Source of the DNA: Emticicia sp040253585
GTDB taxonomy: Bacteria > Bacteroidota > Bacteroidia > Cytophagales > Spirosomataceae
Assembly (NCBI RefSeq): GCF_040253585.1
Contig: NZ_JBELAU010000019.1
Location: 25,008-89,007, forward strand
Direction of reading: 5' to 3'
Length of the DNA: 64,000 nt
Within the stretch, counting starts at the first letter, position 1; each line of letters starts with the position of its first letter. Shown here in pieces: positions 6,668 through 16,477 of the stretch. Made by a program: the position numbers and the translations under genes. The notes under the pieces are model-generated. The model was not told where the DNA came from. It was given only the letters and a program-made list of their open reading frames with translations, and did no database searches.

Positions 6668-9600
6668 ATGAACAAACTTCTACGAGTTTCGTTGGCGTGT
6701 TTATTTCTCTTTACTTCTTTTTGGGGAAATGCACAGACCGTTGTAACGGGAAAAGTTACATCGAGCGAAGATGGTAGTCCGCTTCCAGGAGTATCAATCA
6801 CAATCAAGGGTACAACAAAAGGAACAAGTACTGATGAAAAAGGTACTTATAAATTATCTGTACCTGCCAATTCAACATTACAGGCAAGTTTTATCGGTTT
6901 TGCTGATGCCGAGCAAGTTGTAGGCAACCGTAGTGTTGTTGACTTTACTTTATCGTCTGATGTAAAATCATTAAATGAAGTTGTTGTAACTGGTTATGGC
7001 TCTCAAATCAAACGTGATTTAACAGGAAATATCGTTAAAATCAAGTCGAGTGAAATCCAAGATATGCCAGTAACTACATTTGAGCAGAGTATTCAAGGTA
7101 AAGCTGCTGGTGTACAAATTAACCAAGGTACTGGTAAATTAGCTCAAGGTATTCAAGTACGTGTACGTGGACAATCGTCAGTTTCGGCTTCAAATGAGCC
7201 ATTATATGTATTAGACGGTATTCCGATGACACAAGGTGACTTAGGTATCAATGGTGGGGATACTAACCCATTGGTTGATATTAACCCACAAGATATTGAG
7301 TCAATCGAAATTTTGAAAGATGCATCGGCAGGTGCTATCTATGGTGCTCGTGCGGCTAATGGTGTTGTTTTAATTACTACTAAAAAAGGTAAGTCAGGAA
7401 AAACAAAAGTTTCGTTTGGAATGCAATATGGAAAAAGCACACCAACTAAAATCTTGAAATTCTTGAACACTCAACAATACATTGATTTTTATCGTACAGC
7501 TGCTGCCAACTCAGATGCTATTGATGGCTATGATAAACAAGACCCTGATTCTTACACTTCATACATGGAGAGTTTCTTTGATACGCAAAGTCTCGGAACA
7601 CTCGGAACAGCTAAACAAGCTGATACTGATTGGGGTTCTTTAGCGTTCCAAGAAGCTCCTTCTGCTCAATATGATTTGAATTTGAGTGGTGGTAATGATA
7701 AAACTACATTTTTCATTTCAGGACAATTACTTGATCAAACTGGTATTTTGTTAGGCAATGCTTTCAATCGTATGACTGGTCGTATGAACCTCAATCACAA
7801 AGTATCTGAGCGTTTAAGCATCGGAATGAACATGGGTCTTACTCGTTCGTTAAATGAGCGTGTATCTGGCGACCGTCAGTTCGATAACCCATTGCAATTG
7901 GTAGCTTTACCACCAATGACTCCTGCAACTGACCCAGAAACTGGTCTTCCAACTGGAACGGCTCCTGGCGATATTTCGATTCCAGTTTATTACAATGCAA
8001 TGATTAATATCGGTAATGCTTACTACAATACTACCGTGCACCGTAATATTAATAGTGTATATGGTGAGTTGTCAATCATGAAAGGACTTCGTTTCCGTAC
8101 AGAATTTGCTCTTGATTTATTGAATCAACAAGAAGAACAATATTATAACAGCAAAACTCAACGTAATTTCGGAGCCCCACTTGGTTATGGATACAATCGT
8201 TTCGTAAGAGTTGAAAATTATAATACTAACAACTATTTCGTTTACGACGATGTATTTGGTAAGCACGGGATTAATGCAACTGCTGGTTTGTCGTATCAAA
8301 ACTCACAAACAAAAACAAACGCTGCTGAAGGTAGAGATTTTCCATCGGATGCTTACCGTATGATTGCGAGTGCTGCTCGTAAAACTGATGCAAGTTCAAC
8401 TCAGTCGGACTATCGTTTTGCTTCTTACTTTACTCGTGTAAACTATAAATTCAACGATAAGTACTTGTTAGGATTAAGTGCCAGAATTGATGGTTCGTCA
8501 CGCTTCGGTGCTGATAATCGTTATGGTTTCTTCCCTGCGGTTTCAGCTGGTTGGGTCCTTTCAGAAGAGAGCTTCTTGAAAAATATCGAAGCAATCAGCT
8601 TTTTGAAACTTCGTGCAAGCTGGGGTAAAACAGGTAATGCCGAAATCGGAAACTTCCCACAATTAGGTTTGTTTACGGGTGATGCAGGTTATGCTGCACT
8701 ACCAGGACAACGCCCTTCACAATTAGCGAATCCTTCACTTGGCTGGGAAACTACGCAACAAATTGATATTGGTTTAGACTTCGGTCTCTTGAAAAACCGT
8801 ATCAATGGTGAAATTGATTACTACGAAAAAAATACGACTGGTTTATTGTTGAATGTTAACGTACCAGGAACAACAGGTTTCTCGACACAAACTAAAAACG
8901 TTGGTGCATTAACTAATAAAGGTTTTGAATTTGTATTGAATACTGACAACCTTGTTGGTCAATTTAAGTGGAAAACAAGCTTGAATGCTTCTACAAATAA
9001 AAACAAAATTACAGACCTACAAGGGCAAGTAATCGAAGGAGGTTTGGCAAACATGAGCCGTGCCGTAGAAGGACAACCATTGGGTACTTTCTTTACAGTA
9101 GAATATGCTGGTGTTGACCCTGCCAATGGTGATGCCCTTTTCTACAAAAATACTAAAAATCCTGATGGTACAATTGACCGATCTACTACTAAGACTTATA
9201 GTCAAGCACAACGTACGGTTATTGGTAGCCCACTTCCGAAATGGGTTGCTGGTGTAACTAATACTTTCAGCTACAAAGGATTTGAATTAAGCGTATTCTT
9301 CAATGGTGTGTTCGGAAACAAACTAAACTTCTACGGTGTAGGTCGTTTCTCTTCGGCTAATGGACGTTTTGAAGATAACCAAACGGTTAACCAATTAGCA
9401 GCTTGGACTCCACAAAATACCAATACCAACGTTCCACAAGCACGTTTGTTCTTCAATAATGGTGCTCAAGCATCAAGCCGTTTCATTGAAGATGGTTCAT
9501 TCGTTCGTTTACGTAATGTAACATTGGCTTATAATTTACCAAAATCATTAGTTAGCAAAGTAAAATTAAGCAACGTAAGACTATATGTGACAGGTCAAAA

Positions 9601-9742
9601 CTTGTTGACATTCACGAAGTACTCTGGTTGGGATCCCGAAGTAAATGCCGATGATGTTGTAACAAATATCGCTTTAGGTTATGACTTCTATACAACGCCT
9701 CAGGCTAAAACTTTCATGGGTGGTTTAAATATTAGTTTCTAA
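6668..9742 (+). CDS. SusC/RagA-family TonB-linked outer-membrane transporter
   Basis: The 1024-residue protein has a signal peptide (cleaved after the A-Q near residue 23), a carboxypeptidase-regulatory-like domain (about 25-105; VVTGKVTSSEDGSPLPGVSI), a TonB-dependent plug (VVVTGYGSQ; LYVLDGIPMT; IEILKDASAGAIYGARAANG, residues 105-245) and a large beta-barrel. The SusC signature NGVVLITTKKGKSG is intact. SusC forms the barrel of a glycan or peptide importer, with the SusD-like lipoprotein encoded 42 bp downstream as lid. The substrate cannot be read from the sequence. It continues into the downstream susD-like gene without a terminator. No obvious consensus promoter is visible in the 229-bp upstream gap. 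Confidence 0.97.
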   Translation: MNKLLRVSLACLFLFTSFWGNAQTVVTGKVTSSEDGSPLPGVSITIKGTTKGTSTDEKGTYKLSVPANSTLQASFIGFADAEQVVGNRSVVDFTLSSDVKSLNEVVVTGYGSQIKRDLTGNIVKIKSSEIQDMPVTTFEQSIQGKAAGVQINQGTGKLAQGIQVRVRGQSSVSASNEPLYVLDGIPMTQGDLGINGGDTNPLVDINPQDIESIEILKDASAGAIYGARAANGVVLITTKKGKSGKTKVSFGMQYGKSTPTKILKFLNTQQYIDFYRTAAANSDAIDGYDKQDPDSYTSYMESFFDTQSLGTLGTAKQADTDWGSLAFQEAPSAQYDLNLSGGNDKTTFFISGQLLDQTGILLGNAFNRMTGRMNLNHKVSERLSIGMNMGLTRSLNERVSGDRQFDNPLQLVALPPMTPATDPETGLPTGTAPGDISIPVYYNAMINIGNAYYNTTVHRNINSVYGELSIMKGLRFRTEFALDLLNQQEEQYYNSKTQRNFGAPLGYGYNRFVRVENYNTNNYFVYDDVFGKHGINATAGLSYQNSQTKTNAAEGRDFPSDAYRMIASAARKTDASSTQSDYRFASYFTRVNYKFNDKYLLGLSARIDGSSRFGADNRYGFFPAVSAGWVLSEESFLKNIEAISFLKLRASWGKTGNAEIGNFPQLGLFTGDAGYAALPGQRPSQLANPSLGWETTQQIDIGLDFGLLKNRINGEIDYYEKNTTGLLLNVNVPGTTGFSTQTKNVGALTNKGFEFVLNTDNLVGQFKWKTSLNASTNKNKITDLQGQVIEGGLANMSRAVEGQPLGTFFTVEYAGVDPANGDALFYKNTKNPDGTIDRSTTKTYSQAQRTVIGSPLPKWVAGVTNTFSYKGFELSVFFNGVFGNKLNFYGVGRFSSANGRFEDNQTVNQLAAWTPQNTNTNVPQARLFFNNGAQASSRFIEDGSFVRLRNVTLAYNLPKSLVSKVKLSNVRLYVTGQNLLTFTKYSGWDPEVNADDVVTNIALGYDFYTTPQAKTFMGGLNISF

Positions 9743-9784
9743 TAGCCTAACACTTTATTGATTTACTTAAAGAAATTAGATAAA

Positions 9785-11128
9785 ATGAATAAAAATATAA
9801 AAAATTGGCTATTTGTTGGTGCATCGGCTGTATTAATGACAGCATGTGATAGCCGCTTAGATGTAAAGCCAACACAATCAATCGAAGAGTCAACGGCTCT
9901 TGCTACCTCACAAGACGTTGAAGTAACCCTTATCGGTGCTTACGATGGCTTGGCGAGCAATAACCTTTATGGTGGAGCAGTTCAGTATTCGGGAGACCTT
10001 TTAGGTGATGACGCCGAAGTGCGTTTCGCTGGTACATTTTCTACGCTCGATGAGTTGTGGCGTAAAACAATTACGACTACAAACGGTCAAACGCAAGCTT
10101 CATGGTTGCAGGCGTATAATACAATTAACCGTGCAAATAATGTTTTGGCTTCTTTAGATAAAGTTGAAGCAAGCAAAAGAGCATCTGTTGAAGGAGAAGC
10201 TCGTTTTATCCGTGGTTTAGTATATTTTGACTTAGTGAGACTTTGGGCGAAAGCTTGGGGTGATGGAGATAACAACACTAACTTAGGTGTGCCACTTGTA
10301 ACAACTCCAACGCGTGTTGTAGGAGAAGCTGACAACCGTTCGAGAGCAACTGTAGCTGCTGTTTATACGCAAGTTTTAGAAGATTTGACTAAAGCAGAAA
10401 CGCTTTTAGGTAATATTTCTGATGCAGGTTTTGCTTCAAAAAATGCGGCACAGGCTATTTTAGCAAGAGTTTACTTACAACAAGGAAACTATGCTGCTGC
10501 TCGTGATGCTGCAAATAGAGTAATTTCAAGTAATCAATTTGAACTAACTTCTACATTTGCCGAAGCATTTGAAGATGCCTCAAATGAAAGTGAGATAATT
10601 TTCAAGATAATCATCACTGATCAAGATGGAACAAATGATATGAATACATTCTTTGCTCCTTCTACGTTCCAAGGTCGTGGAGATATTCGTGTTCAGGCAA
10701 AACACTTAGCACTTTATGCTGCTGGTGACGAAAGAGGTACTTTTTTCGTAAGAGCGTCAAACAATAACTTCACAGCTAAATTCCTTGACCAATATGGCGA
10801 TGTGCCAGTGGCTCGTTTGGCTGAAATGTATTTGATTCGTGCGGAAGCAAACCAACGTTTGAATACAGCTATTGGTGCTACGCCATTGGCTGATATTAAT
10901 CTTATCAGAGCAAGAGCAGGTGCAAGAGCATTGACAACTGTTGATTTGAATGCAATCTTGACAGAACGCAAGCTCGAATTATCATTTGAAGGACACCAAG
11001 TTCACGATGCAAAACGTTTGAAAAGAAATGTGGGTGCTTTAGTATTTAGTGATAATAAATTAGTAGTTCCGATTCCACAACGTGAAATTGATACTAACAA
11101 ATCATTAGTACAAAATCCAGGATATTAA
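9785..11128 (+). CDS. SusD/RagB-family nutrient-binding lipoprotein
   Basis: From the ATG at 9785 the product is 447 residues with a lipoprotein signal ending LMTAC-DS. A TTG 27 bp upstream would add nine residues before the signal and is rejected. SusD features are the N-terminal TPR-like region (TINRANNVLASLD; EARFIRGLVYFDLVRLWAKA), and the late ARLAEMYLIRAEANQRL and ERKLELSFEGHQVHDAKRL. The protein caps the SusC barrel and binds the oligosaccharide ligand at the cell surface. It is slightly shorter than many SusD proteins (about 500 residues). The gene ends in a strong bidirectional terminator. Confidence 0.95.
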   Translation: MNKNIKNWLFVGASAVLMTACDSRLDVKPTQSIEESTALATSQDVEVTLIGAYDGLASNNLYGGAVQYSGDLLGDDAEVRFAGTFSTLDELWRKTITTTNGQTQASWLQAYNTINRANNVLASLDKVEASKRASVEGEARFIRGLVYFDLVRLWAKAWGDGDNNTNLGVPLVTTPTRVVGEADNRSRATVAAVYTQVLEDLTKAETLLGNISDAGFASKNAAQAILARVYLQQGNYAAARDAANRVISSNQFELTSTFAEAFEDASNESEIIFKIIITDQDGTNDMNTFFAPSTFQGRGDIRVQAKHLALYAAGDERGTFFVRASNNNFTAKFLDQYGDVPVARLAEMYLIRAEANQRLNTAIGATPLADINLIRARAGARALTTVDLNAILTERKLELSFEGHQVHDAKRLKRNVGALVFSDNKLVVPIPQREIDTNKSLVQNPGY

Positions 11129-11147
11129 TCTGGAAACGATAATACAC

Positions 11148-11181
11148 AAAAAATGCGAGTCGATTTCGGCTCGCATTTTTT
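11148..11181. terminator. bidirectional terminator between susD and the DUF1080 gene
   Basis: AAAAAATGCGAG and CTCGCATTTTTT form a 12-bp perfect stem around a 10-base loop, with A and T runs on either side, so it can end transcription from both converging genes. Confidence 0.88.
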
Positions 11182-11211
11182 GTGGTATTGTAAGGTTAAC
11201 CCAGTAACAAA

Positions 11212-11910
11212 TCATAATTCCTTGATACGGATATTCTTGAAAGAAACAGCATCACCGTGGTCTTGTAACCCGATTTTGCCTTTGCTATATTTGCCAAAAC
11301 CTTCCCAGCCTTTAAATTTACTTTTTGCTACCATTGCATCCCATTCTGGGCCTTCTGATTTATATTTTACTGAAAGTGTACCATTTTGATAAATGCTAAC
11401 CTCTCCTTTGTTTTTGATGATTTTTACGGTATTCCACACTCCTGCAGGTTTCGTAACTGATGCTGAAGGAATCATATCGTATAATGAACCCGCTTTGTGA
11501 TTTCCATCTTTACCCGCTTTTGCATCAGGGTGACGCTCATTGTCGAGTACTTGAATTTCGGGAGCTGTTAAGTATGGAACACTGTATTTTTTATCTTCAA
11601 AAACGCCGTAAAAAATACCACTATTTGCACCTTCCGATACTTTCCACTCTAATTCGAGTTCAAAATTTTCGTATTCTTTGTCGGTTATGAGGTCATCGCC
11701 GTGTTTTTCGCCTTTGGCTTTTCCTGCAAAAGTCATTACTCCATCTTGAATTGACCATTTATCAGTTATTGGTTGCCCTGCCTTATTATAAACGTGCCAA
11801 TTAGTGAAAGTTTTTCCATCAAATAATTTTATCCACTTGCCCTTTTTTTGTGCAAAACTTGTTGATGTTACTAATAAAATTAAGGCAAGAATTTTTGAAA
11901 TTGTTTTCAT
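11212..11910 (-). CDS. DUF1080 (3-keto-disaccharide hydrolase-like) secreted protein
   Basis: The 232-residue protein has a signal peptide ending F-A-Q and a single DUF1080 beta-sandwich domain. Visible family patterns are KLFDGKTFTNWHVY, DLITDKEYENFELELEWK, GANSGIFYGV, and PEIQVLDNERHPDAK. DUF1080 proteins are concanavalin-A-like proteins, and some hydrolyse 3-keto-disaccharides. In Bacteroidetes they commonly accompany the Gfo/Idh dehydrogenases and TIM-barrel isomerases found nearby here. It is convergent with the SusCD pair and shares its terminator. Confidence 0.9.
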   Translation of the reverse strand: MKTISKILALILLVTSTSFAQKKGKWIKLFDGKTFTNWHVYNKAGQPITDKWSIQDGVMTFAGKAKGEKHGDDLITDKEYENFELELEWKVSEGANSGIFYGVFEDKKYSVPYLTAPEIQVLDNERHPDAKAGKDGNHKAGSLYDMIPSASVTKPAGVWNTVKIIKNKGEVSIYQNGTLSVKYKSEGPEWDAMVAKSKFKGWEGFGKYSKGKIGLQDHGDAVSFKNIRIKEL

Positions 11911-12046
11911 TGAAAAATGATTGAGGTTGATTAAATAATAAACTACGAAGCAAATTAAAGAAAAGATTAATGAAGAAATGTGTCAGAAGAAGAAAAATCG
12001 ACAAAAAGGAGGATAATATGGACAAAAAAACTTTATATGGAATTTA

Positions 12047-12619
12047 TCAAACAAAAGTCACTTTATTATAAATATCTTCGAGTAACAGCTCACAGTTACC
12101 AATCTTTACGAGAGAATCATTTTCAGAATAAATGTGTAAGAGCCATTCTTTTTCATTGAAGCGTTTGAAAACTTCTACTTGTTTCTTTTTTGAAGAAACC
12201 AAAACATACTCTTTTAATGAATTAAGCGTTTGATAACATTCAAATTTATCTGTACGGTCATAAAGCTCCGTAGAGTCTGACGAAACTTCGATAATAATAC
12301 TGGGATTTTCGAGAGCATCTAAACCATTGGGCGATTTTTCATAGATGGCATCTTCGCATACAATTACTAAATCGGGAAATGTGTATTTCTGACAAGCTTC
12401 AATTTTCACGAGTTGGTCGCTGTTAAGTACAAGGTACTTACTTGCTCGAAGACAACCCTCCAATAAGAATGATAATGATATTGAGATACGATTATGTGCA
12501 GGTTGGGCTCCAGCCATTGCAATGACTGAGCCTGCATGATATTCGAATTTCACATCAGACTTTTGAAGTATCTCGAAATATTCATCAACTGAAACTAAGT
12601 TTGTCGCAAATGTTGTCAT
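12047..12619 (-). CDS. Uma2-family (DUF820) PD-(D/E)XK nuclease-like protein A
   Basis: The 190-residue protein shows the Uma2 layout: LVSVDEYFEILQKSDVKFEY, FPDLVIVCED with the first acidic residue, IIIEVSSDST with the E-x-S of the nuclease fold, and the lysine in YDRTDKFECY. Uma2 proteins are predicted restriction-endonuclease-fold enzymes of unknown role, expanded in cyanobacteria and some Cytophagales. Its neighbour 31 bp upstream on the same strand is a close paralogue, so they form a tandem duplication. Confidence 0.85.
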   Translation of the reverse strand: MTTFATNLVSVDEYFEILQKSDVKFEYHAGSVIAMAGAQPAHNRISISLSFLLEGCLRASKYLVLNSDQLVKIEACQKYTFPDLVIVCEDAIYEKSPNGLDALENPSIIIEVSSDSTELYDRTDKFECYQTLNSLKEYVLVSSKKKQVEVFKRFNEKEWLLHIYSENDSLVKIGNCELLLEDIYNKVTFV

Positions 12620-12650
12620 GAATTATTAAAATTATTCAAACAAGAAAATG

Positions 12651-13238
12651 TTACTCTTCAACAGCCATTTCCACATTATTATAAATATCATCTAATGAAA
12701 CTTCACAATTTCCGATTTTGACAAGATTATCATTTTCATCATAAATATGCAAAATCCATTCATTATGATTGTGTCGTCTGAAAACCTCTACTTGTTTTTT
12801 AGTTGATGCTACCAAAACGTATTCTTTTAAAGATTGAAGTGTTTGGTAACACTTGAACTTGTCGGTTCGGTCATACAACTCTGTCGATTCGGAGGCTACT
12901 TCTATAATAACTTCGGGATTTTCGAGAGCATCCAAACCATTACGGGCTTTCTCATATATTGCTTTTTGACAGACAATCACCAAGTCAGGGAATGTATAAC
13001 GCTTGCAAGCTTCAATTTTTACGAGTTGGTCACCGCCCACAATCTGACACCCTGCTTTTTTTAGGCAAGCGAATAGTTCACCAGCAAAATTCATTGCAAT
13101 GATGTTATGCGGAGCTTGAGCCCCTGCCATTGCAACTACTTTTCCCGCTCGATATTCAAGTTTTACATCAGATTTTTCGAGCATGCAGAGATATTCCTCT
13201 ACTGATACTAATGCGGTGGTTGTGGCGTGTGCTGTCAT
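12651..13238 (-). CDS. Uma2-family (DUF820) nuclease-like protein B
   Basis: The paralogue of protein A shares most of its motifs: LVSVEEYLCMLEKSDVKLEY, FPDLVIVCQK, VIIEVASESTELYDRTDKF and LQSLKEYVLVAS. I place the start at the ATG at 13238 (195 residues) because this aligns with the N-terminus of protein A; an in-frame start 36 bp upstream would add an unmatched leader lying next to a terminator. The putative catalytic D, E and K are all present. The function of the pair is unknown. Confidence 0.85.
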   Translation of the reverse strand: MTAHATTTALVSVEEYLCMLEKSDVKLEYRAGKVVAMAGAQAPHNIIAMNFAGELFACLKKAGCQIVGGDQLVKIEACKRYTFPDLVIVCQKAIYEKARNGLDALENPEVIIEVASESTELYDRTDKFKCYQTLQSLKEYVLVASTKKQVEVFRRHNHNEWILHIYDENDNLVKIGNCEVSLDDIYNNVEMAVEE

Positions 13239-13251
13239 AGGCTTTAATGTG

Positions 13252-13278
13252 GAAAAGGAGTTGAAACGCCTCAACTCC
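13252..13278 (-). terminator. terminator after the sugar isomerase gene
   Basis: On the minus strand GGAGTTGA and TCAACTCC pair around a 6-base loop, followed by TTTTCC. It lies between the isomerase stop (13303) and the Uma2 start (13238), so the two are probably separate transcription units. Confidence 0.7.
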
Positions 13279-13302
13279 TTTTCAAATATAAATAAAAAAC
13301 TA

Positions 13303-14355
13303 TTAAATCCCTAAAACTCGGCGATTCACTGCTTCGTCGGCACCAGTAGCCGCAAAATCATCAAATGCACGAGTAGCTACTTGAATGATATGGTTTTGAA
13401 TAAACGGAGCTCCTTCAGCAGCACCTTGCTCAGATGATTTTACACAACATTCCCACTCCAAAACAGCCCACGAATCGTAGTCGTATTGCGATAGTTTCGA
13501 GAAAATACCTTTGAAATCTACCTGTCCATCGCCCAATGAACGGAAACGACCAGCACGGTCAGCCCAGCCAGCATAACCACTATAAACCCCTTGTTTCCCT
13601 GATGGATTAAACTCGGCATCTTTAACGTGGAATGCCTTGATACGGTCATGATAAAGGTCGATAAATGCCAAATAATCAAGGTGTTGCAGCACAAAGTGAC
13701 TTGGGTCGTAGTTGATGCAAGCACGTGAGTGTCCACCCAAATAATCTACAAACATTTCAAAAGTTGTTCCATCGAACAAATCTTCACCTGGGTGTAATTC
13801 GTAGCAGTAATCAACGCCACACTCATCATAATAATCTAAGATTGGTTTCCAACGATTGGCCAATTCTTTGAATGCGGTTTCAATCAAACCACTTGGACGT
13901 TGTGGCCACGGATACAAGAATGGCCAAGCCAATGCTCCAGAAAAACCAACGTGTGATGTCAAACCAAGATTTTGCGACGCTTTTGCTCCCCATCTGAGTT
14001 GTTGCTCAGCCCATTGGCGGCGAGCTGGTTCATCGCCATGTACGGCTGCTGGAGCAAACGCATCATACATCGTATTGTATGCAGGGTGCGAAGCAATCAA
14101 TTGCCCTTGAAGGTGCGTTGATAATTCAGTAATTTCTAAGCCTTTATCTTTTAATTTACCTTTCAATTCATCGCAGTAAGTTTGGCTTTCGGCTGCTTTT
14201 TGTAGGTCAATCACACGGCTATCCCATGAGGGTAACTGGATTCCTTTATAGCCGAGACCTGCCATGTAGTCGGCAATTGTATCGAGTGAATTGAATGGTG
14301 CTTCATCGCCCATAAACTGAGCAAGAAATATCGCTGGTCCTTTTATTGTTTTCAT
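13303..14355 (-). CDS. TIM-barrel sugar phosphate isomerase/epimerase-like protein
   Basis: From the ATG at 14355 the product is 350 residues (MKTIKGPAIFLAQF); a start seven codons upstream is less likely. It resembles the xylose-isomerase-like AP-endonuclease-2 superfamily. Probable metal ligands are the glutamate in CYELHPGEDLF, the aspartate and histidine in CINYDPSHFVLQ, the histidine in KAFHVKDAEF and the late glutamate in WAVLEWECC. The family isomerises or epimerises sugars and keto-sugars. The adjacent Gfo/Idh/MocA gene ends in the 86 bp upstream on the same strand, which fits a shared catabolic pathway, perhaps for 3-keto-glycosides; the substrate is inferred only from context. Confidence 0.88.
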   Translation of the reverse strand: MKTIKGPAIFLAQFMGDEAPFNSLDTIADYMAGLGYKGIQLPSWDSRVIDLQKAAESQTYCDELKGKLKDKGLEITELSTHLQGQLIASHPAYNTMYDAFAPAAVHGDEPARRQWAEQQLRWGAKASQNLGLTSHVGFSGALAWPFLYPWPQRPSGLIETAFKELANRWKPILDYYDECGVDYCYELHPGEDLFDGTTFEMFVDYLGGHSRACINYDPSHFVLQHLDYLAFIDLYHDRIKAFHVKDAEFNPSGKQGVYSGYAGWADRAGRFRSLGDGQVDFKGIFSKLSQYDYDSWAVLEWECCVKSSEQGAAEGAPFIQNHIIQVATRAFDDFAATGADEAVNRRVLGI

Positions 14356-14441
14356 ATAAGCCCTATGATTACGCATCTCGCCACTAAAGGGAGATTTTTA
14401 TCGTTTTAAATTTGTAAGAAATTTATAAATATTATTCAAAA

Positions 14442-15593
14442 TTAACTTTTGAACTTCACCCATTTAGATGAAGATTTACCCGATGCAATCACCGTTTCCA
14501 CAAACTGCATTCCTCTAATTCCATCATCAATTGTTGGGAAGTCGAGGTCGAATTCGTTAGGTGTTTCGCCATTCATTCGCTTGCGAACCGTGCGAGCAAA
14601 GTTTTTGTAAATATTAGCAAATGCCTCTAAATAACCTTCTGGATGTCCGAACGGAATGCGTGAGCTCACCTTAGCTGCTTCGTATAAATCGCCCACCGAT
14701 GGTTCGAAAATACGTTGTCCATCAATAGATTTGTGTCTTAAATATTGAGGCGTTTCTTGGTGCCAGTGTAAACTTCCGAGTTCTCCATAAACTCTGATAT
14801 TGAGTCCGTTTTGTTCGCCATTTGCAATTTGACTACAAGTCAGAATACCTTTTGCACCATTGTCGAAATGCAATAAAACATTGGCATCATCATCAAGCAA
14901 ACGACCTTCTACAAATGTCGAAACATCAGCACAAAGCTCAGTGATTTTTAAGCCAGTTACATACTCAGCCAAGTTTTCAGCATGTGTGCCAATATCACCG
15001 ACAGCACCTGCAATTCCCGAGCGTTTAGGGTCAGTACGCCATTCGGCTTGTTTGTTGTTACCTGTCTGTTCTTCAGGAAAGGATAACCAACCTTGCGGAT
15101 ATTCAACAATAACTTTGCGGATATTTCCGATTGCACCCGCTTGAATCATGGCACGTGCTTGTTTTATCATCGGATAGCCCGTGTAATTGTGCGTTAGAGC
15201 AAATGTTAAACCTGTTTTTTCAACGATGTCTTTCAGTTTTCGAGCTTCCGAAAGTGTGAAAGTTACGGGTTTGTCGCAAATCACATGGAAGCCATTTTCT
15301 AAGGCCATTTTTGCGGGAGCAAAGTGCATGTGATTGGGTGTAACGATTGAAATAGCGTCCATGCGGTCTTTGCGACGCTTTTCTTTTTGAATCATTTCTT
15401 TGAAATCGCCGTAGCAACGAGCGGGGTCAAGCATTAAGTCTTCGCCCGATGCTTTTGATTTTTCTGGTGTGGAACTAAAAGCCCCACCAACTAATTCGAT
15501 TTCACCATCAATGGCAGCCGCAATTCGATGAACACCCCCGATGAATGCCCCTCGACCACCGCCAACCATACCTATTCGGATTTTACGAGCCAT
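14442..15593 (-). CDS. Gfo/Idh/MocA-family NAD(P)-dependent sugar oxidoreductase
   Basis: The 383-residue protein has the N-terminal Rossmann motif (RIGMVGGGRGAFIGGVHR), the canonical CDKPVTFTLSEARKL with the family's catalytic lysine, and GAVGDIGTHAENLAEYV, which supplies the conserved D-x-x-x-H of the active site. It is expected to oxidise or reduce a sugar hydroxyl, for example to a 3-keto-sugar, in the cytoplasm; there is no Tat signal. It lies upstream of the isomerase gene on the same strand, probably one operon. A tandem TAATGATTAAT word repeat lies just before its start codon. Confidence 0.92.
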   Translation of the reverse strand: MARKIRIGMVGGGRGAFIGGVHRIAAAIDGEIELVGGAFSSTPEKSKASGEDLMLDPARCYGDFKEMIQKEKRRKDRMDAISIVTPNHMHFAPAKMALENGFHVICDKPVTFTLSEARKLKDIVEKTGLTFALTHNYTGYPMIKQARAMIQAGAIGNIRKVIVEYPQGWLSFPEEQTGNNKQAEWRTDPKRSGIAGAVGDIGTHAENLAEYVTGLKITELCADVSTFVEGRLLDDDANVLLHFDNGAKGILTCSQIANGEQNGLNIRVYGELGSLHWHQETPQYLRHKSIDGQRIFEPSVGDLYEAAKVSSRIPFGHPEGYLEAFANIYKNFARTVRKRMNGETPNEFDLDFPTIDDGIRGMQFVETVIASGKSSSKWVKFKS

Positions 15594-15601
15594 AGTTTAA
15601 A

Positions 15602-15634
15602 TAATGATTAATTTTTAATGATTAATGTTGAATG
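15602..15634. repeat. tandem word repeat upstream of the Gfo/Idh gene
   Basis: TAATGATTAAT occurs twice within 33 bp, followed by the variant TGTTGAATG. It resembles one arm of the word-built palindromes found at other gene borders in this window; no clear second arm is visible here. Confidence 0.5.
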
Positions 15635-15667
15635 TGTTGCGATTTACGCTAAGTTTTATAGAATTTT

Positions 15668-16297
15668 CTAAAGTTTGAATCCTTCTTTTTCGAGTAATTT
15701 TTCGAGCGAAAATTTATATTCGCCCAAAACCACTAATTCTTTATCCCAATTTGCAATAATCCAATCTTGGTTCGGACGAGCAATGGCTACTTGTTTGGAT
15801 GCCGAAAAGAACCAAAAAACTTCTTTTACTCCAAAATCTAATAAACTTTTAGTTTTCATAGAGTAATAGTCAAATTCACTTAGACCAAAGTCTTTGGCAT
15901 CGGCTTCAATATCTATTTCGATAACTGCCAGTGGAGGAATATCAAAATATTTACCTTTATTTTCTCTATTTTTTAGGATTTCCTTGTCAAAAATTACAAT
16001 ATCAGATGAAATATTATTGTTTTTTGATAGATGAAACCCCGTTTCGTTACTTCCTACAAAATATTTATCATCATCTAAATTTCTGAAAAGGTTTTTTAAA
16101 ATAATGTTTAGTAGGATATACTGAATATCACTTTGTCCCATGATTTCTTCTGTGCTTTTTAAATGATTCATCACGTCCTTGTAACCTTTATAATACATAG
16201 GTTTTCCATCGTACATTTCATAGATGAGTGATTTTGGAATCTCATGCTTTGCGAAGTGATGACGATAACGTTTTTTCGGTGAAAGAGCCGTTTCCAT
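15668..16297 (-). CDS. Uma2-family (DUF820) nuclease-like protein C
   Basis: The 209-residue protein belongs to a second Uma2 subtype, which shares with the genes at 47.5 and 53.8 kb the leader IPKSLIYEMYDGKPMYYKGY and ends in a LEKLLEKEG helix. Core nuclease-like residues are the aspartate in SSDIVIFDKE, the E-x-D of VIEIDIEAD and the lysine in MKTKSLLDFGVKEV. It lies between the carbohydrate genes and the divergent MFS gene. I see no partner gene, and the role is unknown. Confidence 0.82.
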   Translation of the reverse strand: METALSPKKRYRHHFAKHEIPKSLIYEMYDGKPMYYKGYKDVMNHLKSTEEIMGQSDIQYILLNIILKNLFRNLDDDKYFVGSNETGFHLSKNNNISSDIVIFDKEILKNRENKGKYFDIPPLAVIEIDIEADAKDFGLSEFDYYSMKTKSLLDFGVKEVFWFFSASKQVAIARPNQDWIIANWDKELVVLGEYKFSLEKLLEKEGFKL

Positions 16298-16477
16298 ACA
16301 AAAGAATTTATTTGAGTAGCAATTTACATAAAACCACAGATTCTTGTTAATTGCGTTGCCAAATTTCTGAAAAAGTGTCGAATCAACAATTAAAAATAGG
16401 ATTTTCTTTTGGGAAAATTTAAAATATTCTATTTTTACGGCTCAATTTATTCAAAACCCTTAAAACCTTCTAAAACT

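Noticed and set aside
11153..11389. Plus-strand frame after susD
   Set aside because: It overlaps a strong terminator and lies antisense to the end of the DUF1080 gene.
16409..16477. Upstream TTG start for the MFS transporter, and similar TTG starts for SusD and the D15 protein
   Set aside because: The added leaders precede a normal signal or first membrane helix and disrupt it; the internal ATGs fit the families better.
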